From NCBI RefSeq assembly GCF_000235365.1, contig NC_016454.1:62001-126000 (forward strand): a stretch of 64,000 nt of DNA. The letters are read 5' to 3'. Position numbers and translations under genes: made by a program. This document shows positions 12,519 to 26,560 of this stretch, piece by piece. Position 1 is the first letter of the stretch. Every line of letters begins with the position of its first letter. A model generated the notes under the pieces. That model was not told the origin of the DNA and searched no databases. It saw nothing but the letters and a program-made list of their open reading frames with translations. This DNA is from Eremothecium cymbalariae DBVPG#7215. Its lineage: Eukaryota; Ascomycota; Saccharomycetes; Saccharomycetales; Saccharomycetaceae.

Positions 12519-15500
12519 ATGCTCCATCAGCCTACTATTAGCAGATTCTTTAGGTCGAACAAAAAAGATCATGTTCCCAAAAAGAGAACTGAGGAAGAGG
12601 AGGCCAAGCTGGTTGAGGTTGTGGATTCTGATGTCGATGAATGTTTAACCGTCAATTCAGATTCTAAATTGCAAAGTAGTATCACTACTGCTGAAAATTC
12701 TGTGGAGGAAAATGAACCGGAAGCTGACACCTTTGTTCCAATTAATGAGAGTAACTTGGAGTCGATAACAACTCCAACGACGATGAAGGCACACAAATTC
12801 ACTAATTACAAATTCAATAATAAGGACAGTTTAAATACTGATAAAGTTCGGAAAACTGGATTTGTTAAAAGGCTGGATGAGATTTTACAAAAAAGGTCTA
12901 TGGAATCAATGTTGCAGGAAGATAATCTGGAAGATGTAAGCGATGGCAAGGCAAAGGCGAAGAAGCAGAAATCCAACAAACTGACAGAACTAGACCAACA
13001 GTTTAAGGACTTAAAGCTACGCAATATGGATAAAGTTTTGGTCGTTCGGGTTGGGTATAAGTACAAGTTTTTTGCAGAGGATGCTGTTTTGGTGAGTCAA
13101 CTATTACAGATTAAATTAGTTCCAGGGAAATTAACAGTCAATGAGACGAATCCTAACGATATTAAATTCAAGCAGTTTGCATATTGCACTATTCCTGATG
13201 TTAGACTGGAAGTTCACTTACAAAGACTGATACACCATAATTTGAAGGTAGGTTTAGTAGAACAAACAGAAACGTCAGCTGTTAAGAAAAATAGCGGCAA
13301 GTCTAATTCTGTCTTTTCAAGAGAAGTGACAAGCGTGTTTACAAGAGCAACATACGGTATCAATGAAATTTTTGGTTCCAAAGAACGTCATGTGATTGGT
13401 GATTCTACGTCAATTTGGGGGCTAGTTTGTGATGTCCAAACTATACAAACAAATTATTACCTTATTAGCGTTAATTTGAATAGCGGAGAAGTTTTCTATG
13501 ATGAGTTTAAAGATGAAAAATATGTAAATGAGTCACTGGAAACACGGATAACGTATCTGAATCCTAGTGAAGTTGTTACGCAGGAACCATTGAATCCGAT
13601 CATTACTAAAGTGTTTTCTAACATCAATCCCGATGTCAGATTTATAGTCGAAGATACGACTGATGCAGATAAAGAAACGCTGGGAAAAGTGGAATTTGAA
13701 TTTGATACCAAAGGAAAGATCTATGTTGCTGCTACCCTTGTGCACAAGTATTTATCCACCTTTAATAATCAGGAATTGCTCCAGTTTAAGGGAAACTATA
13801 AAACCTTCAGTTCAAAAACACAAATGACATTATCGTCCAATGCATTTGAGAGTTTAGATATATTTATTAACAATACCTCTAAGGATTCTAAAGGATCTCT
13901 ATTATGGCTTTTGGATCATACGAGAACGCCTTTTGGATTCAGGCTGTTGAAAAACTGGATATCCAAGCCACTGATTGATGTAGCTGAAATTAACAAAAGG
14001 TTAGACGCAGTGGAGTGCATATCTAGTGAGATCGACAAAATTTTTATTGAATCCCTTAATAATGTACTTCGAGATTGTCAGGATTTGGAACGAATTTTAA
14101 ACAGAGTTGCATATGGACGTACATCAAAGCGTGAAGTCTATTTATTCTTAAGGCAGTTGGCTCAGTTTGCTTCACTCTTCAAATCTCACCACAGGTATAT
14201 TGAAGATCATATATTATCGGAAAACGGAAGGATATTCGTTGGTTCTAAATTACTTAGTTCCATATTCGCCGAGTTACATAATTATTTGATGACCTTTCCA
14301 ATACCTAAACTTTTATCGATGATCAATGTTGAGGCAGCGTTGGATAAGAAGCAGGAAAGGGGAGCGTCTGAATACTTTAACTTGAACAATTATGATAACG
14401 CCGAAGCTCTATTATCAAAATTGCGTGATATTGATGCTGTTGTGGAAGAGCTGCACGAAGAGTTGAAGAATATTCGTGTGGTACTAAAACGGCCTATGAT
14501 GAACTACCAGAATGAAACTGATTTTCTGATTGAGGTTAGAAACACTCAGATAAAATCAGTACCAAGTGATTGGGTTAAAGTAAATAGTACCAAGATGGTC
14601 AGTAGATTTCGAACACCTGTAACAACTAAGCTTAGTGCAAAGCTGCAATACCATAAGGAACTATTAGAGAATATAGCAGAGGCTGAATATGCAGCATTTT
14701 TGAAAAGAATCACCAATGAGTACGTCGGCCTGAAATCTGCAATTAACAAACTTGCAACGTATGACTGTATCCTTTCTTTGGCTGCAACTTCTGTTAATGT
14801 TGACTATGTGAGGCCCAAATTTTCTAATCAGTCACAATATATCAAAGTTAAGAAGGCCCGTAACCCAATTATTGAATCTCTGAACGTCAACTACATCCCC
14901 AATGATGTATCAATGAGTCAAGATGGGCATAAAATTATGGTTATAACGGGGCCAAACATGGGCGGCAAATCTTCATATGTGCGCCAAGTAGCTCTATTGG
15001 TAATTATCGCTCAAATAGGCTGCTTTGTTCCTGCAGAGTATGCAGAATTTTCAATATTCGACAGGATATTTACCCGAATTGGCGCTCATGATAACTTATT
15101 GCGCGGGGATTCTACGTTTAAGGTAGAGATGACGGAAGTATTACATATTTTGAAATCTTCTACCCCAAGATCATTGCTGTTATTGGATGAGGTTGGTCGT
15201 GGCACTGGTACGCATGATGGGATAAGTATATCATATGCAATATTAACTTATTTTATCGAGCTAAGAGAAAATTGCCCATTGGTGTTATTTATCACACATT
15301 ATACAGCACTTGGAAACATTAAATCTGAAATTTTAAGCAATTATCATATGTCCTTCATTGAGGAACACAGACCTGGAGAAAACTGGCCAAGTGTCACGTT
15401 TTTATATAAACTACAGAAGGGCCAGGCTCATAATTCATACGGGCTAAATGTGGCAAAACTTGCAAATGTCCCAACAAGTATCATAAATAGAGCATACCAA

Positions 15501-15635
15501 ATTTCTGAGAAAATGAAGAAAGAAATTGAGTTGAACAACGAAGCAATTTTACTAAGTTCTGTTAAACGACTTCTACGGACTTCACCAATAAAAGCTCCAA
15601 AGCTAACTTTGGAACTTGTCACTAAGTTTGTCTAA
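12519..15635 (+). CDS. MSH3: MutS homologue 3, mismatch repair
   Basis: A 1,038-residue protein. With Msh2 it forms MutS-beta, which recognises insertion/deletion loops in nuclear DNA. Seen: an N-terminal PCNA-binding PIP box at residues 4-11 (QPTISRFF), an acidic disordered region, the MutS mismatch-binding domain I starting near residue 168 (VLVVRVGYKYKFF), connector and lever domains, and the ATPase domain with Walker A GPNMGGKSSY (about residue 811), Walker B LLLLDEVGRGTGT and a final helix-turn-helix region. The frame is intact. In S. cerevisiae MSH3 (YCR092C) also lies next to KIN82 and CDC39. Confidence 0.97.
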   Translation: MLHQPTISRFFRSNKKDHVPKKRTEEEEAKLVEVVDSDVDECLTVNSDSKLQSSITTAENSVEENEPEADTFVPINESNLESITTPTTMKAHKFTNYKFNNKDSLNTDKVRKTGFVKRLDEILQKRSMESMLQEDNLEDVSDGKAKAKKQKSNKLTELDQQFKDLKLRNMDKVLVVRVGYKYKFFAEDAVLVSQLLQIKLVPGKLTVNETNPNDIKFKQFAYCTIPDVRLEVHLQRLIHHNLKVGLVEQTETSAVKKNSGKSNSVFSREVTSVFTRATYGINEIFGSKERHVIGDSTSIWGLVCDVQTIQTNYYLISVNLNSGEVFYDEFKDEKYVNESLETRITYLNPSEVVTQEPLNPIITKVFSNINPDVRFIVEDTTDADKETLGKVEFEFDTKGKIYVAATLVHKYLSTFNNQELLQFKGNYKTFSSKTQMTLSSNAFESLDIFINNTSKDSKGSLLWLLDHTRTPFGFRLLKNWISKPLIDVAEINKRLDAVECISSEIDKIFIESLNNVLRDCQDLERILNRVAYGRTSKREVYLFLRQLAQFASLFKSHHRYIEDHILSENGRIFVGSKLLSSIFAELHNYLMTFPIPKLLSMINVEAALDKKQERGASEYFNLNNYDNAEALLSKLRDIDAVVEELHEELKNIRVVLKRPMMNYQNETDFLIEVRNTQIKSVPSDWVKVNSTKMVSRFRTPVTTKLSAKLQYHKELLENIAEAEYAAFLKRITNEYVGLKSAINKLATYDCILSLAATSVNVDYVRPKFSNQSQYIKVKKARNPIIESLNVNYIPNDVSMSQDGHKIMVITGPNMGGKSSYVRQVALLVIIAQIGCFVPAEYAEFSIFDRIFTRIGAHDNLLRGDSTFKVEMTEVLHILKSSTPRSLLLLDEVGRGTGTHDGISISYAILTYFIELRENCPLVLFITHYTALGNIKSEILSNYHMSFIEEHRPGENWPSVTFLYKLQKGQAHNSYGLNVAKLANVPTSIINRAYQISEKMKKEIELNNEAILLSSVKRLLRTSPIKAPKLTLELVTKFV

Positions 15636-15853
15636 TTATAAACAAAAAGTTTTGGTGCGTAGAGCCAAATCAACTATAAATAAAGATACAATATTTGAAC
15701 GTTGGAAATGGATATAGGTATACTAATTCATTCTGTTTAATCAAGTAATGTATACTACATACCAAAAAGACCATTATGACAAACTAAAAATATTTTTCTG
15801 GCGGTCATAAACCTTAAACGTGCTGAAAAGTTGTTAACTGAAATGTATTGTGT

Positions 15854-18544
15854 TCACCTCTTAAAAAAGCTTCTATGGCTGTTACTCCGTGAACGATTTT
15901 GGTTCGGAGTATATGTGATCTTTCCATAAGAATTGTTATCACCATATATTAATGAGTTGTTGTCTTGTTGCATCAAGCTCATTGAGTTGAAGTTGTGAAA
16001 AGGATCGTCATCGGACACAGCATCATCGTGTTCTACTTTTTCCTCAAACATAATGCGTTCTTGCTCTTCAGCTGTGTCAATGGAAGAGATGGTGCTATTT
16101 TCTGCTTGAATAGAGCATGTCGGCGCTGATTCAGTTTTATTCTCTTTCTTGTTATCTTTTTTGTGTGATAATTTAGCAAAGTCATATCCATCTTCAGTCA
16201 AAACAGGTATCAATGGGGGTTCTTGGTTCCTTAACAAAGACCATTGAAGGTTTTTAAAGAAAGGATGTTTTTTAATATCACTGGCTCCAAATTTAGAGCC
16301 CAGACGTTTAGTCTCACTTTTAATAAGTAGTTTCTTGATTAAATCTTTACAGGTCCTTGAAATTTCGTTATTGTTTGGGAACGTAGCTTCGACCTTTAAA
16401 ATGTTAGAAAAAGTCTGATTTGTATTTTCACCTTTAAATGGTGTGAACCCAAATAACATTTCATAGGTTAGTATACCTAAAGTCCACCAATCAACAGAAG
16501 CAGTGTGACCGTTGCCCCTAATCACTTCTGGAGCAATGTACTCTTCTGTCCCAACGAACGAATTTGTCCTGAAACCATCAGAACAAATTTTAGTATCTAC
16601 AAGTGACGATTGAGCATTACCTTTAACTTGCGGGTTCCTTGGGCCCTTTGCTTGGACAGACAAGTCGAAATCTGATAGCATAATGTGGCCCGATTGATGC
16701 AGGAGAATGTTTTCAGGTTTTAAGTCACGATATATGAAGCCCATTAAATGTAGATATTCTAATGCCGCAGTGACCTCGCTTGCGTAAAACCTGGCATCAT
16801 CCTCACTGATGCATTTGGTCTTCCTTGTTTGAAGAGCTCTAAAGAATTCGCCTCCCATGCAATATTCCATACAGAGGTACAAGTAGTCTTCTGTCTGGAA
16901 TGAGTGGTATAGAGTGACGATGAATGGATGATTGCTAGTGGCTAATATCTCTTGCTCTGCTAGGATTCTTTTGATTTTCTTCCTTTTTATCATTTCAGCC
17001 TTACCAAATATCTTTAAAGCGTATAATCTATCAGACTTCTTCTCTCTAACCAAATACACTTTTCCGACATCACCTTGACCTAGCAACCTAATCTTTTCGA
17101 ATGATTGGGGTCCAACGGTTGCTTCCCGAAACTTGTTCCCAAATGATTTAGCTCTTAACCTCTGGGATCTTTTTAGAAGAGTCAAAGGTTTGGCTGAACT
17201 TGAAGTAGCTTCGCCGTTTGAAAGTGTCACACCGGATGCAGAGCCAGATAGTAACGCTGATGTTGGTATCTGAAGATGCTGATCAGTTGAAGGAGCAGAA
17301 TGATGCATCCGCGATCCTATCTGTTCACCAGATGAACTAGCTGAGTCAAATTTCTCAATACTCTTAGGTTGCGAAGCAACTCTTCTTAATATTGGTGATT
17401 TGACAGGCGTAGGAGGATCAGGAGGGTTATATTCTGTTACAGACGTATCTGAATCATTGGCTGAATTCTTCGTATCAGACATATGTCTAGTTCCATTGGC
17501 TGTAGAGCACGCCAATACCATGTTGCTGTTGTTATTGCTGTTACCATTACTAAAGGTTCGCACTTCTTCATTTTCCTTTATGTTATTCAAAGAAAGCGCA
17601 CTAGTATTGTTGGATTCCTTCATGTAATACATAGAAGACTGAGTCGTCGTAGGAGTCAGTAAAAATGAAGTAACATTATCGTGCAGTTTTTGGCCATTCT
17701 CTTGTTCTACAGTGTGTGGTGGTGGAGGCTGATATACAAAGCAAGTGTTTACACCACGAACTGTACTTGATCGAGTGCTCCTCGTTTTCTGAGTGCTGCT
17801 ACTACCGCTAGCGGCGCTGCTGCTCGGGGAGACAGGAGATTGCAAATTATTGGAATTCATAGGTGTCGAATTGATATGGGAAATAGTATTGTTGTGATGC
17901 CTTGAGGGAACTGAGTGTGACGACAGTATTGGCGTCGAAGGTGACCTAACGCGGTTTGCAGAAGCATCTGGTGAATACCTTGAGCCCGAAAACACACGGT
18001 TGTTGTGGGGTGGAGTCATCCGAGAACCTTTTGCATTCTCATCTTCCTCAGCGTCAGCGCCAGTTATCTCTTTCGAGCTTTTGAACATATTCTTAAACCG
18101 GAAGGCCAACTTACCGTTCTCCTTGGATAACGGAGGTGCACCGGGGGGTGTACTAGAAGCGGTATTTCGGTCAGTTTGCTGCTGTTGCTGCGTTTTTTGC
18201 TGTTGATGTTTTTCTTTATCTTTGTCCTGTTGTAATTGTTGCGGGTATTGATCCTGTGAGTCTTTGAATGCATCTAAGTTGTTATCGATGCTTAGAAATG
18301 TCTCCCCACCGGGCCCAACTACCTCATCAACCTTTCCGGACTGCACTCCCTGAACAACCTGCTGAGACAAAGGTGATGTTGCTAAACCCGAAGAGGTGTT
18401 TCTTTTTATAAAGGAGCGGGGGAACAGTTTGGATATCGATAGGCTTCTCTGCTTATCCCATTCCATAGAAGCACTCTCCAGAGATGATCCGTCAGATATC
18501 GTCGTTTGCGGCTGCAATGTTTTTAAGGTTTCCGAAGAGTCCAT
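15854..18544 (-). CDS. FPK1: Flippase kinase, Fpk1/Kin82 family (AGC kinase)
   Basis: An 896-residue protein when started at the first in-frame ATG (18544, MDSSETL); the frame is open further upstream only through a GTG. S. cerevisiae Fpk1 has 893 residues. The kinase phosphorylates Dnf/Drs2 flippases at membranes. Seen: a long Ser/Asn/Gln-rich N-terminal half, then the kinase domain from about residue 530 ([23 protein letters not shown]). LSDFDLS has DFD in place of DFG, as in the Fpk1/Kin82/NRC-2 group. The activation loop has [11 protein letters not shown], followed by an AGC tail. It probably represents both FPK1 (YNR047W) and KIN82 (YCR091W), since MSH3 lies on one side and TRM112 on the other. 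Confidence 0.93.
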   Translation of the reverse strand: MDSSETLKTLQPQTTISDGSSLESASMEWDKQRSLSISKLFPRSFIKRNTSSGLATSPLSQQVVQGVQSGKVDEVVGPGGETFLSIDNNLDAFKDSQDQYPQQLQQDKDKEKHQQQKTQQQQQTDRNTASSTPPGAPPLSKENGKLAFRFKNMFKSSKEITGADAEEDENAKGSRMTPPHNNRVFSGSRYSPDASANRVRSPSTPILSSHSVPSRHHNNTISHINSTPMNSNNLQSPVSPSSSAASGSSSTQKTRSTRSSTVRGVNTCFVYQPPPPHTVEQENGQKLHDNVTSFLLTPTTTQSSMYYMKESNNTSALSLNNIKENEEVRTFSNGNSNNNSNMVLACSTANGTRHMSDTKNSANDSDTSVTEYNPPDPPTPVKSPILRRVASQPKSIEKFDSASSSGEQIGSRMHHSAPSTDQHLQIPTSALLSGSASGVTLSNGEATSSSAKPLTLLKRSQRLRAKSFGNKFREATVGPQSFEKIRLLGQGDVGKVYLVREKKSDRLYALKIFGKAEMIKRKKIKRILAEQEILATSNHPFIVTLYHSFQTEDYLYLCMEYCMGGEFFRALQTRKTKCISEDDARFYASEVTAALEYLHLMGFIYRDLKPENILLHQSGHIMLSDFDLSVQAKGPRNPQVKGNAQSSLVDTKICSDGFRTNSFVGTEEYIAPEVIRGNGHTASVDWWTLGILTYEMLFGFTPFKGENTNQTFSNILKVEATFPNNNEISRTCKDLIKKLLIKSETKRLGSKFGASDIKKHPFFKNLQWSLLRNQEPPLIPVLTEDGYDFAKLSHKKDNKKENKTESAPTCSIQAENSTISSIDTAEEQERIMFEEKVEHDDAVSDDDPFHNFNSMSLMQQDNNSLIYGDNNSYGKITYTPNQNRSRSNSHRSFFKR

Positions 18545-18861
18545 TATGGAACATTTAGAATGTCGTTTGCACGTTTTACTATCCTTACTTGCCACTGAAG
18601 ACTGATGACTGTTGTGAGTGGTTTTATTTGATATTAACCGGTACCCGAATTGTTGAACCAAAATGAAGGAGGCGGAACGCAATAGACAACCGGTCACGTG
18701 TCAATCTATTCCATGAAACAAACGTATTTATCTGGCCAGATAAATAATATCCAAGCCACGTTGTTTTCACATATGACCTGCTCTGACCGGAACCTGGCTG
18801 TGCAAATGGGCCGTTCTAGCTAGGATGGCGGTAGTATACGTTTATTACAGGTATATACATA

Positions 18862-18893
<32 letters not shown>

Positions 18894-18972
18894 GCTTGTG
18901 CATGCGTGTGTGGTAGTTTTGCATGATGCATGCATGTCGTATGTGCTTAGCACTGGCATCGAGACCTCAGGC
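18545..18972. other. Intergenic region FPK1-TRM112
   Basis: 428 bases upstream of FPK1. It contains a GGTCACGTGTC E-box near 18692-18702 (Cbf1-type), an AT-rich region and a pure (AT)n repeat at about 18865-18893. No gene is seen. Confidence 0.6.
18865..18893. repeat. (AT)n dinucleotide repeat
   Basis: Pure AT repeat just past the TRM112 3' end; probably part of its 3' processing region. Confidence 0.8.
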
Positions 18973-19380
18973 TCAGGCCAGGTGAGGTGGAAGCAAAAGG
19001 TTAGGAATGCTGTTTTTGATGTAGTATATATGTCCGCAGTTCCTACATTGCATCTCACCCTCCACAATGCTCGTCTGCATGAGTAAGGTATGCAGGTCCC
19101 GAAGGATAGTAATGTCTTCCTCTGAAAGTTCACTCCCATTCACAAGCAGCTGAGGTTTAGCTTCTGGTAATGAACTATTACCAAGGTCTTCGGCCACCGC
19201 CACCACTGCATTCCACTCGACTCTGTCGAGGATGCGCATAAGAAATTCCGCGTTGAACTCAATCGAGTTATCCTGTTGAAGCTGACATTTGTCGCCTATG
19301 TAGCGAAGCGGAAAGTTATCATTGCTTTTGTCGCATGCAGGTACTGAACACTTAATAAAATTTGTTGTGAGGAACTTCAT
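18973..19380 (-). CDS. TRM112: Trm112, activator of RNA and protein methyltransferases
   Basis: A 135-residue protein, the same length as in S. cerevisiae. It is a small zinc-binding partner that stabilises Trm9, Trm11, Mtq2 and Bud23, and so acts in tRNA, eRF1 and 18S rRNA methylation. Seen: the start MKFLTTNF, the central helical part (FNAEFLMRILDRVEWNAVV) and the C-terminal zinc region CRNCGHIYYIKNSIPNLL. Two ATGs are adjacent (19383 and 19380); the second matches the family start. The open frame upstream to 19704 has no family similarity and is not taken as coding. The neighbour FPK1 is as on S. cerevisiae chr XIV. Confidence 0.95.
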   Translation of the reverse strand: MKFLTTNFIKCSVPACDKSNDNFPLRYIGDKCQLQQDNSIEFNAEFLMRILDRVEWNAVVAVAEDLGNSSLPEAKPQLLVNGSELSEEDITILRDLHTLLMQTSIVEGEMQCRNCGHIYYIKNSIPNLLLPPHLA

Positions 19381-19494
19381 CATAAATATGCTCGAAGGAT
19401 ATTCTGCCAGAAGGCCTGTAGAAGCAGCAATTTTAAGGCACTGCGTAGTATTATTGGTGAAAAGTGCTAAGCGGAGTGTCTTTTTGTTAGAGAA

Positions 19495-19518
19495 GCTCAT
19501 CCCGCATAAAAAAATTTT
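19495..19518. promoter_or_regulatory. PAC-like plus RRPE element before TRM112
   Basis: CTCATCCC (19495-19502, one base off the PAC core CTCATCGC) next to AAAAATTTT (19510-19518, exact RRPE), 115-138 bases upstream of the TRM112 start. This pairing is typical of ribosome-biogenesis genes and fits Trm112's role with Bud23. Confidence 0.5.
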
Positions 19519-19699
19519 CGACGCATGACGATGATGCTGATTATTGTTAGATGAGCAGACCGCGGAGCATAGGTGACAGCGGCGGTTTGCAACGAGGGAA
19601 AGGTGCTCAATACAGGCGCAGCCCCGGCAAACTCTGTAATTCACTTCGCGCCACATACATGTACGTATGTATGTATGCAAGGCAAACTCCTGGGCACAA

Positions 19700-19708
19700 G
19701 TCACGTGA
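19700..19708 (+). promoter_or_regulatory. Cbf1-type E-box GTCACGTGA
   Basis: Matches the RTCACRTG Cbf1/CDEI consensus in the TRM112-ERG10 divergent promoter, 268 bases before ERG10. Confidence 0.4.
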
Positions 19709-19972
19709 TAATAACGTGACTCCTATTATGGTTACCCGGCTCAAGAACTTTGTGCCACTGGAACGAAAAACCTTAAACGACGGTTTTTTCGTTCGGCAAC
19801 TGTCGGCCTAAACGAGCAGTGGAACCGGCCTCCGTTTCACTATTTTCGCGTGCATATAACACATATATATAAGGAGCATAAGATCTAGCAATATCCATAC
19901 AAAGGTACGTCAGGCAAGACAGTTCAACGGTCACTGACGGAATTATTGGGGCTGTGGTTATTAAGGAATTGA

Positions 19973-21169
<1,197 letters not shown>

Positions 21170-21651
21170 AGATCTCTTCGACGCCTTTGAATATTTAAAA
21201 CCATATACGATACAACGTATGAATGTAACGGATCAAAAGCTTACTCTTTTTTTAAAGCGTTATTGTTGAAGAAACCTTTCCCTTCTTTTATTTAACCTTG
21301 AGGGAATATATATATATATATATGTGTGTGTATAATTAAATATAGATACTGTATCTTTTTCTACAACCCATATCCATATCTACTAGTTCGACATACTTAT
21401 CATGAAGGCTGCTCTTTTCCAATCCATTCATTGTATTTATTATTCAACTGGCAAGAAAGGTATTTATTTGAACCTAATTTTCTCCCATAATGCATTTTTT
21501 TTCGTAAGCGAGCCCACTTCATGCATTCCATCTCTTTTAACCTGAAAAGAACGGTAATTCCCATCCAATAGAAACCAAAAAGCTACTAACACAAGAGTAT
21601 GCCATCAGCATCAGCAGTACGAACACTTGCGCAGATCTGTTAAGTCATTTA
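21170..21651. other. Intergenic region after ERG10
   Basis: 482 bases of ERG10 3' sequence with a TA/GT dinucleotide repeat (about 21306-21332). It also contains a TACTAAC (21583-21589) for which I found no matching donor or exon. No intact gene is seen. Confidence 0.6.
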
Positions 21652-22196
21652 ATGGAAGGTAGCTCCTACCACAGTGATAGTTATAGCAGGAACTGCTGGT
21701 ACGGGCAAATATACCGTTGGAAAAGCCTTGTCGTCATATCTGATTGCTAGTAATAAAGTCATTGAGGTGATATCATGCACCCCCAAAGGAATATAACAAG
21801 GCTGAGCAATGATATTCCATTAGAAAATGCAGATCGGTGAACTTGGATAGAGTAGATTGCAGTTAGCTCTCCGGAATCTGCAAGGATTAGTGGGGAAATG
21901 ACTGTGATCACTTGCTCAAGTTTGAAAAAAGTACAAAGACTCTATAAGAGGACGATGCATGGACGTACGCTTTTTTTTATATTTCTTTACCCATCTATGT
22001 CAGAAATTCCGACCGTGTGTTGAAGCGTGAAGACCATTTTATGGGCGCAACATGATTGAACCTCAATTTCGAGATCTTGAATTGCCTGATGTACATGAAA
22101 TAAAATGCAAGGGTAATTGAAACGGATGGCAAAACGATTGAAGCCACCATAGGAGGCATTGCAGGTTTTGAAGAAGACGTGTGGATGGATAAGTAA
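21652..22196 (+). pseudogene. Decayed gluconokinase (YDR248C-like)
   Basis: Gluconokinase fragments appear in order but in shifted frames. A P-loop segment VIVIAGTAGTGK (about 21675-21710) is followed by Tyr where the family has Ser/Thr. After a one-base loss comes GDIMHPQRN...NDIPLENADR, matching the substrate-binding block, where the family's next Trp is replaced by TGA (near 21837). Then CSSLKK (near 21913), and MIEPQFRDLELPD (near 22050) with a stop or shift just before it. The tail ETDGKTIEATI runs to TAA at 22194-22196. In S. cerevisiae the gluconokinase gene (YDR248C) is the convergent neighbour of VHS1 (YDR247W), exactly the arrangement here with SKS1. So this is the ancestral locus, now dead. 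Confidence 0.85.
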
Positions 22197-22499
22197 CTAC
22201 TGTGTATCATAAGCGTTCCTTACAGCTATACCTTAATACATATGAGATATTACACATACCAGAATCCTGGCCTGAAATATAACCCAAAAAATATGAAAAG
22301 CCAATGTGGAGTCTAAAATAAAGAAAATCCACATCTGTACCAAAATCCTGTTTATCCACGTTTGCCGCCTTTGAACCAACCTATTTAGGTTCGCTGGAGA
22401 AAGGTCCTAGGCTGAAGCAGTCATTTGCCCCCTCCCTCTTATCTGTCCTGCTCTCTGTAACCTCTAAAAGTTTGTGATATTTTACCTATGCCTTTGAGT
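22197..22499. other. Gap between gluconokinase relic and SKS1
   Basis: 303 bases containing the 3' flank of SKS1. No feature is recognised. Confidence 0.5.
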
Positions 22500-23756
22500 C
22501 TAATTTAAGCTATCCAAACCAGCCCTTGGGAGCAGCGTGCCTACAACTGGTTCGCTTAAATCACGATTGAATGACCCCGAGGATAAGGTATCGCTGCTGT
22601 AGGAGTTTTCGTCTTCGCTGCTCGATGATACAGCATGCTCAGTTTCAAAATAGTCATCCGAATAGTACTCATCTGATACCTTGCGTAGCAGTATGCTGCA
22701 ATCACCTTCCAAGAAATTCTCATATTGTTCAAGAGATAAACGTTCAACTTCTGCAAGAGGACCACTGCTGGTAAAATGTTCACAGTTTGCCACAGCTTCC
22801 ATGAGTTCGGGCAACTGGGGACGCCGCTTCGGATCCATATGTAGCACCGATATCAGGATATCATACAGATCTTCTGATATAGGAAGAATCTTCTTCAGCA
22901 CAAGTGGTTCTTTAACGAAATAGTAGAATGTGGTATCAAATGTTATATCAGCCTTAAGCCAAGGATTACGAGTACACACTAGGTTGATAAGGATGATCCC
23001 TATAGACCAAATGTCGCCAGCAGCCATTGGAAACTGTTGGCTAGGTTCAGAACACAGTACTCGCTCTGGTGCCATATAGTATGAAGAACCCACGCACACC
23101 TTTGAGGGTAATTCACTTGCACTCACTGAGAGCCCAAAATCGCACAAATGAACGTTATCATCACTATCAAGCAAAATATTTTCCGGTTTTATGTCACAGT
23201 GATAAACCCCCATTCTATGACAATGCAAAACCACTGCGCATAATTGCAAGAAGACCTTCTTCACAAGCAGTCCATCATTATTAAAATGGTGTATGTTTAC
23301 GATTGATGTGAACAGATCCCTTGGGTAGTAGTCCATCACGATGAACGTTGCCAAACTGGATTCCAACGCCTGGTGGATTGTTACAACATTATTATGCGAG
23401 TGCACTGTTAAGTGCATGACTAGTTCCCGGTAGTGCGGAGTATTCTCTAGTTGTTCCCTTGTAAGTGTCCGAATAGATTCAATATCAACAGTGGGCAGAA
23501 ATATCCGACTCTTGAAAGATTTAAAGAATTGGTACAACTGTGTCTGCAGAATTGTTGTTTTCTTGACTCCTGTTTCTATGGGTACGGCTGTGTTTAACGA
23601 CACTGCACCCATTCCAGGCTGCTGCTGTCTCATTACAGCCTTTATAGCATACTCTTGATCAGTTAACATGTCCACCGCATGGAACACCAACCCATATGAG
23701 CCCGAACCTAACTGTCTGGTGATCCTAAAGTTATTGATCTGTGTATTAGTTAACAT
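22500..23756 (-). CDS. SKS1: Ser/Thr kinase, Sks1/Vhs1 family
   Basis: A 418-residue kinase of the Sks1/Vhs1/Ran1 type. In S. cerevisiae these act in glucose-limitation response, filamentous growth and cell-cycle suppression. Seen: a glycine loop GSGSYGLVFHAVD (residues 16-28), catalytic loop YHCDIKPENILL (HCD rather than HRD, typical of this family), DFG in LCDFGLS, and APE as MAPERV. A short acidic/Ser-rich C-terminal tail follows (EDENSYSSDTLSSGS). S. cerevisiae Sks1 is longer (about 502). Order ERG10-SKS1 matches chr XVI, while the gluconokinase relic matches the VHS1 locus, so one gene stands for both paralogues. Confidence 0.9.
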   Translation of the reverse strand: MLTNTQINNFRITRQLGSGSYGLVFHAVDMLTDQEYAIKAVMRQQQPGMGAVSLNTAVPIETGVKKTTILQTQLYQFFKSFKSRIFLPTVDIESIRTLTREQLENTPHYRELVMHLTVHSHNNVVTIHQALESSLATFIVMDYYPRDLFTSIVNIHHFNNDGLLVKKVFLQLCAVVLHCHRMGVYHCDIKPENILLDSDDNVHLCDFGLSVSASELPSKVCVGSSYYMAPERVLCSEPSQQFPMAAGDIWSIGIILINLVCTRNPWLKADITFDTTFYYFVKEPLVLKKILPISEDLYDILISVLHMDPKRRPQLPELMEAVANCEHFTSSGPLAEVERLSLEQYENFLEGDCSILLRKVSDEYYSDDYFETEHAVSSSSEDENSYSSDTLSSGSFNRDLSEPVVGTLLPRAGLDSLN

Positions 23757-24958
23757 CCTCGCCCTTCTTGTACGTCGTAAACCTTAAGCTTCCTCCTCGT
23801 CTCTCTGTATGTCCCCTCTTTCAAGTATTACTGACGCTACTATCGCCGCCTTCACGACCGTCCTCGAGCAGAATGACACCCGGACCTGTTATATACTGCT
23901 ACCGAAATATCAACTTGCAGCGCCTAATTATTTAAACAATATAACAATCGTACGAACGTTACAAAGATCGTTGGAGTTCGGAATCCACACCGCCACCCGC
24001 CGCTGCCGCACTGCACCATCGGTCAATAACGGATACCAGATGCCTTCAGAAACCCAAGCGCAACCTGAAAAATCACCCCACGTATAGCGAGCTTCCTCGA
24101 TAGCTGGCTAATCATTAGCTTCCCTTTAAAAATAGTTCGCACATAATCATCTGATACAAAAGACTGTAGGAAGATAGAACGGATTACCTGCAAAAACGGG
24201 ACACGAAAAGCTTTAAATGTCCTCAAGTTTGCTGTATGGGGAGGTATGGGGATAAAGGATGCATATGTATGCGGCCTAGGCAGTGGCACAATAGAAAAAC
24301 GGACTGAAGTTGGAGAGACGCATACGGAAACTATCCGAGGTTAATACAAAGCTTATATAATATGTAAACTAAATAAACTACTCAGGTATTCGATTGGTTC
24401 GGTGGACAGGATAGGGTGATTTTAGGTGTACTATATTGGTGCTAGGCATCAGGGTGCATAAGGTTGTATTATGGAGTGCTTATTAAATGGAGCCATTTTT
24501 TTTGGTACGACTGCTCGAAGAACCATTCAGACAAAAGGACTAAAAGAGTATGCAGAAACACCAATAACGGTAGCTCTTAGCTTTTCGTGGCTGTTTAGGA
24601 TATATTATGGCGTTGTAGATATACTCGATAGAGGTCAGGAAATCAGAGAAAAGGAAGTCAAATGTTAACTACTTTGGGATAGAAGGCCAGCAACTATAGA
24701 CTATATGGAGGTGTGTAACATGTGTGCACGCGGTGTATACCTATATTTTATGTAGGCAACAGACAATTTCGTGATTAGCAGGGGAGGGGGGTATACGACA
24801 AGTTTGAACGCTGGCCAGGTTACTTTTTTGAAGGATTAATCAATTGATAAAAAATAAATAGCATGTAGTCAAAAATCTGCACTTTTTACCATTCCATTCG
24901 GTATATATATGTAGGAAGAGGGAAAAAGAAAGGATTGACAACATATCAAGACAGTAGA
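23757..24958. other. Intergenic region SKS1-ERG11
   Basis: About 1.2 kb with the SKS1 promoter and the ERG11 3' end. Open frames here (for example 23809-24087 and 24471-24668) are not recognised. A TATACGA word lies near 24792, on the ERG11 3' side. No RNA gene was found by eye. Confidence 0.5.
24471..24668 (+). CDS. Possible small protein, unrecognised
   Basis: A 65-codon ATG frame with a possible hydrophobic stretch (TPITVALSFSWLFRIYYGVVDIL). It lies between SKS1 and ERG11, transcribed towards ERG11. No family was recognised, and the length is within what chance allows. Kept only as a candidate. Confidence 0.12.
   Translation: MECLLNGAIFFGTTARRTIQTKGLKEYAETPITVALSFSWLFRIYYGVVDILDRGQEIREKEVKC

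Positions 24959-26560
<1,602 letters not shown>

Noticed and set aside
19381..19704. N-terminal extension of TRM112 by 108 codons
   Set aside because: The family protein starts at MKFL; the extension has no recognisable similarity and overlaps the promoter elements.
21583..21589. TACTAAC upstream of the gluconokinase relic
   Set aside because: No matching GTATGT donor with a plausible exon was found, so an intron is not claimed.
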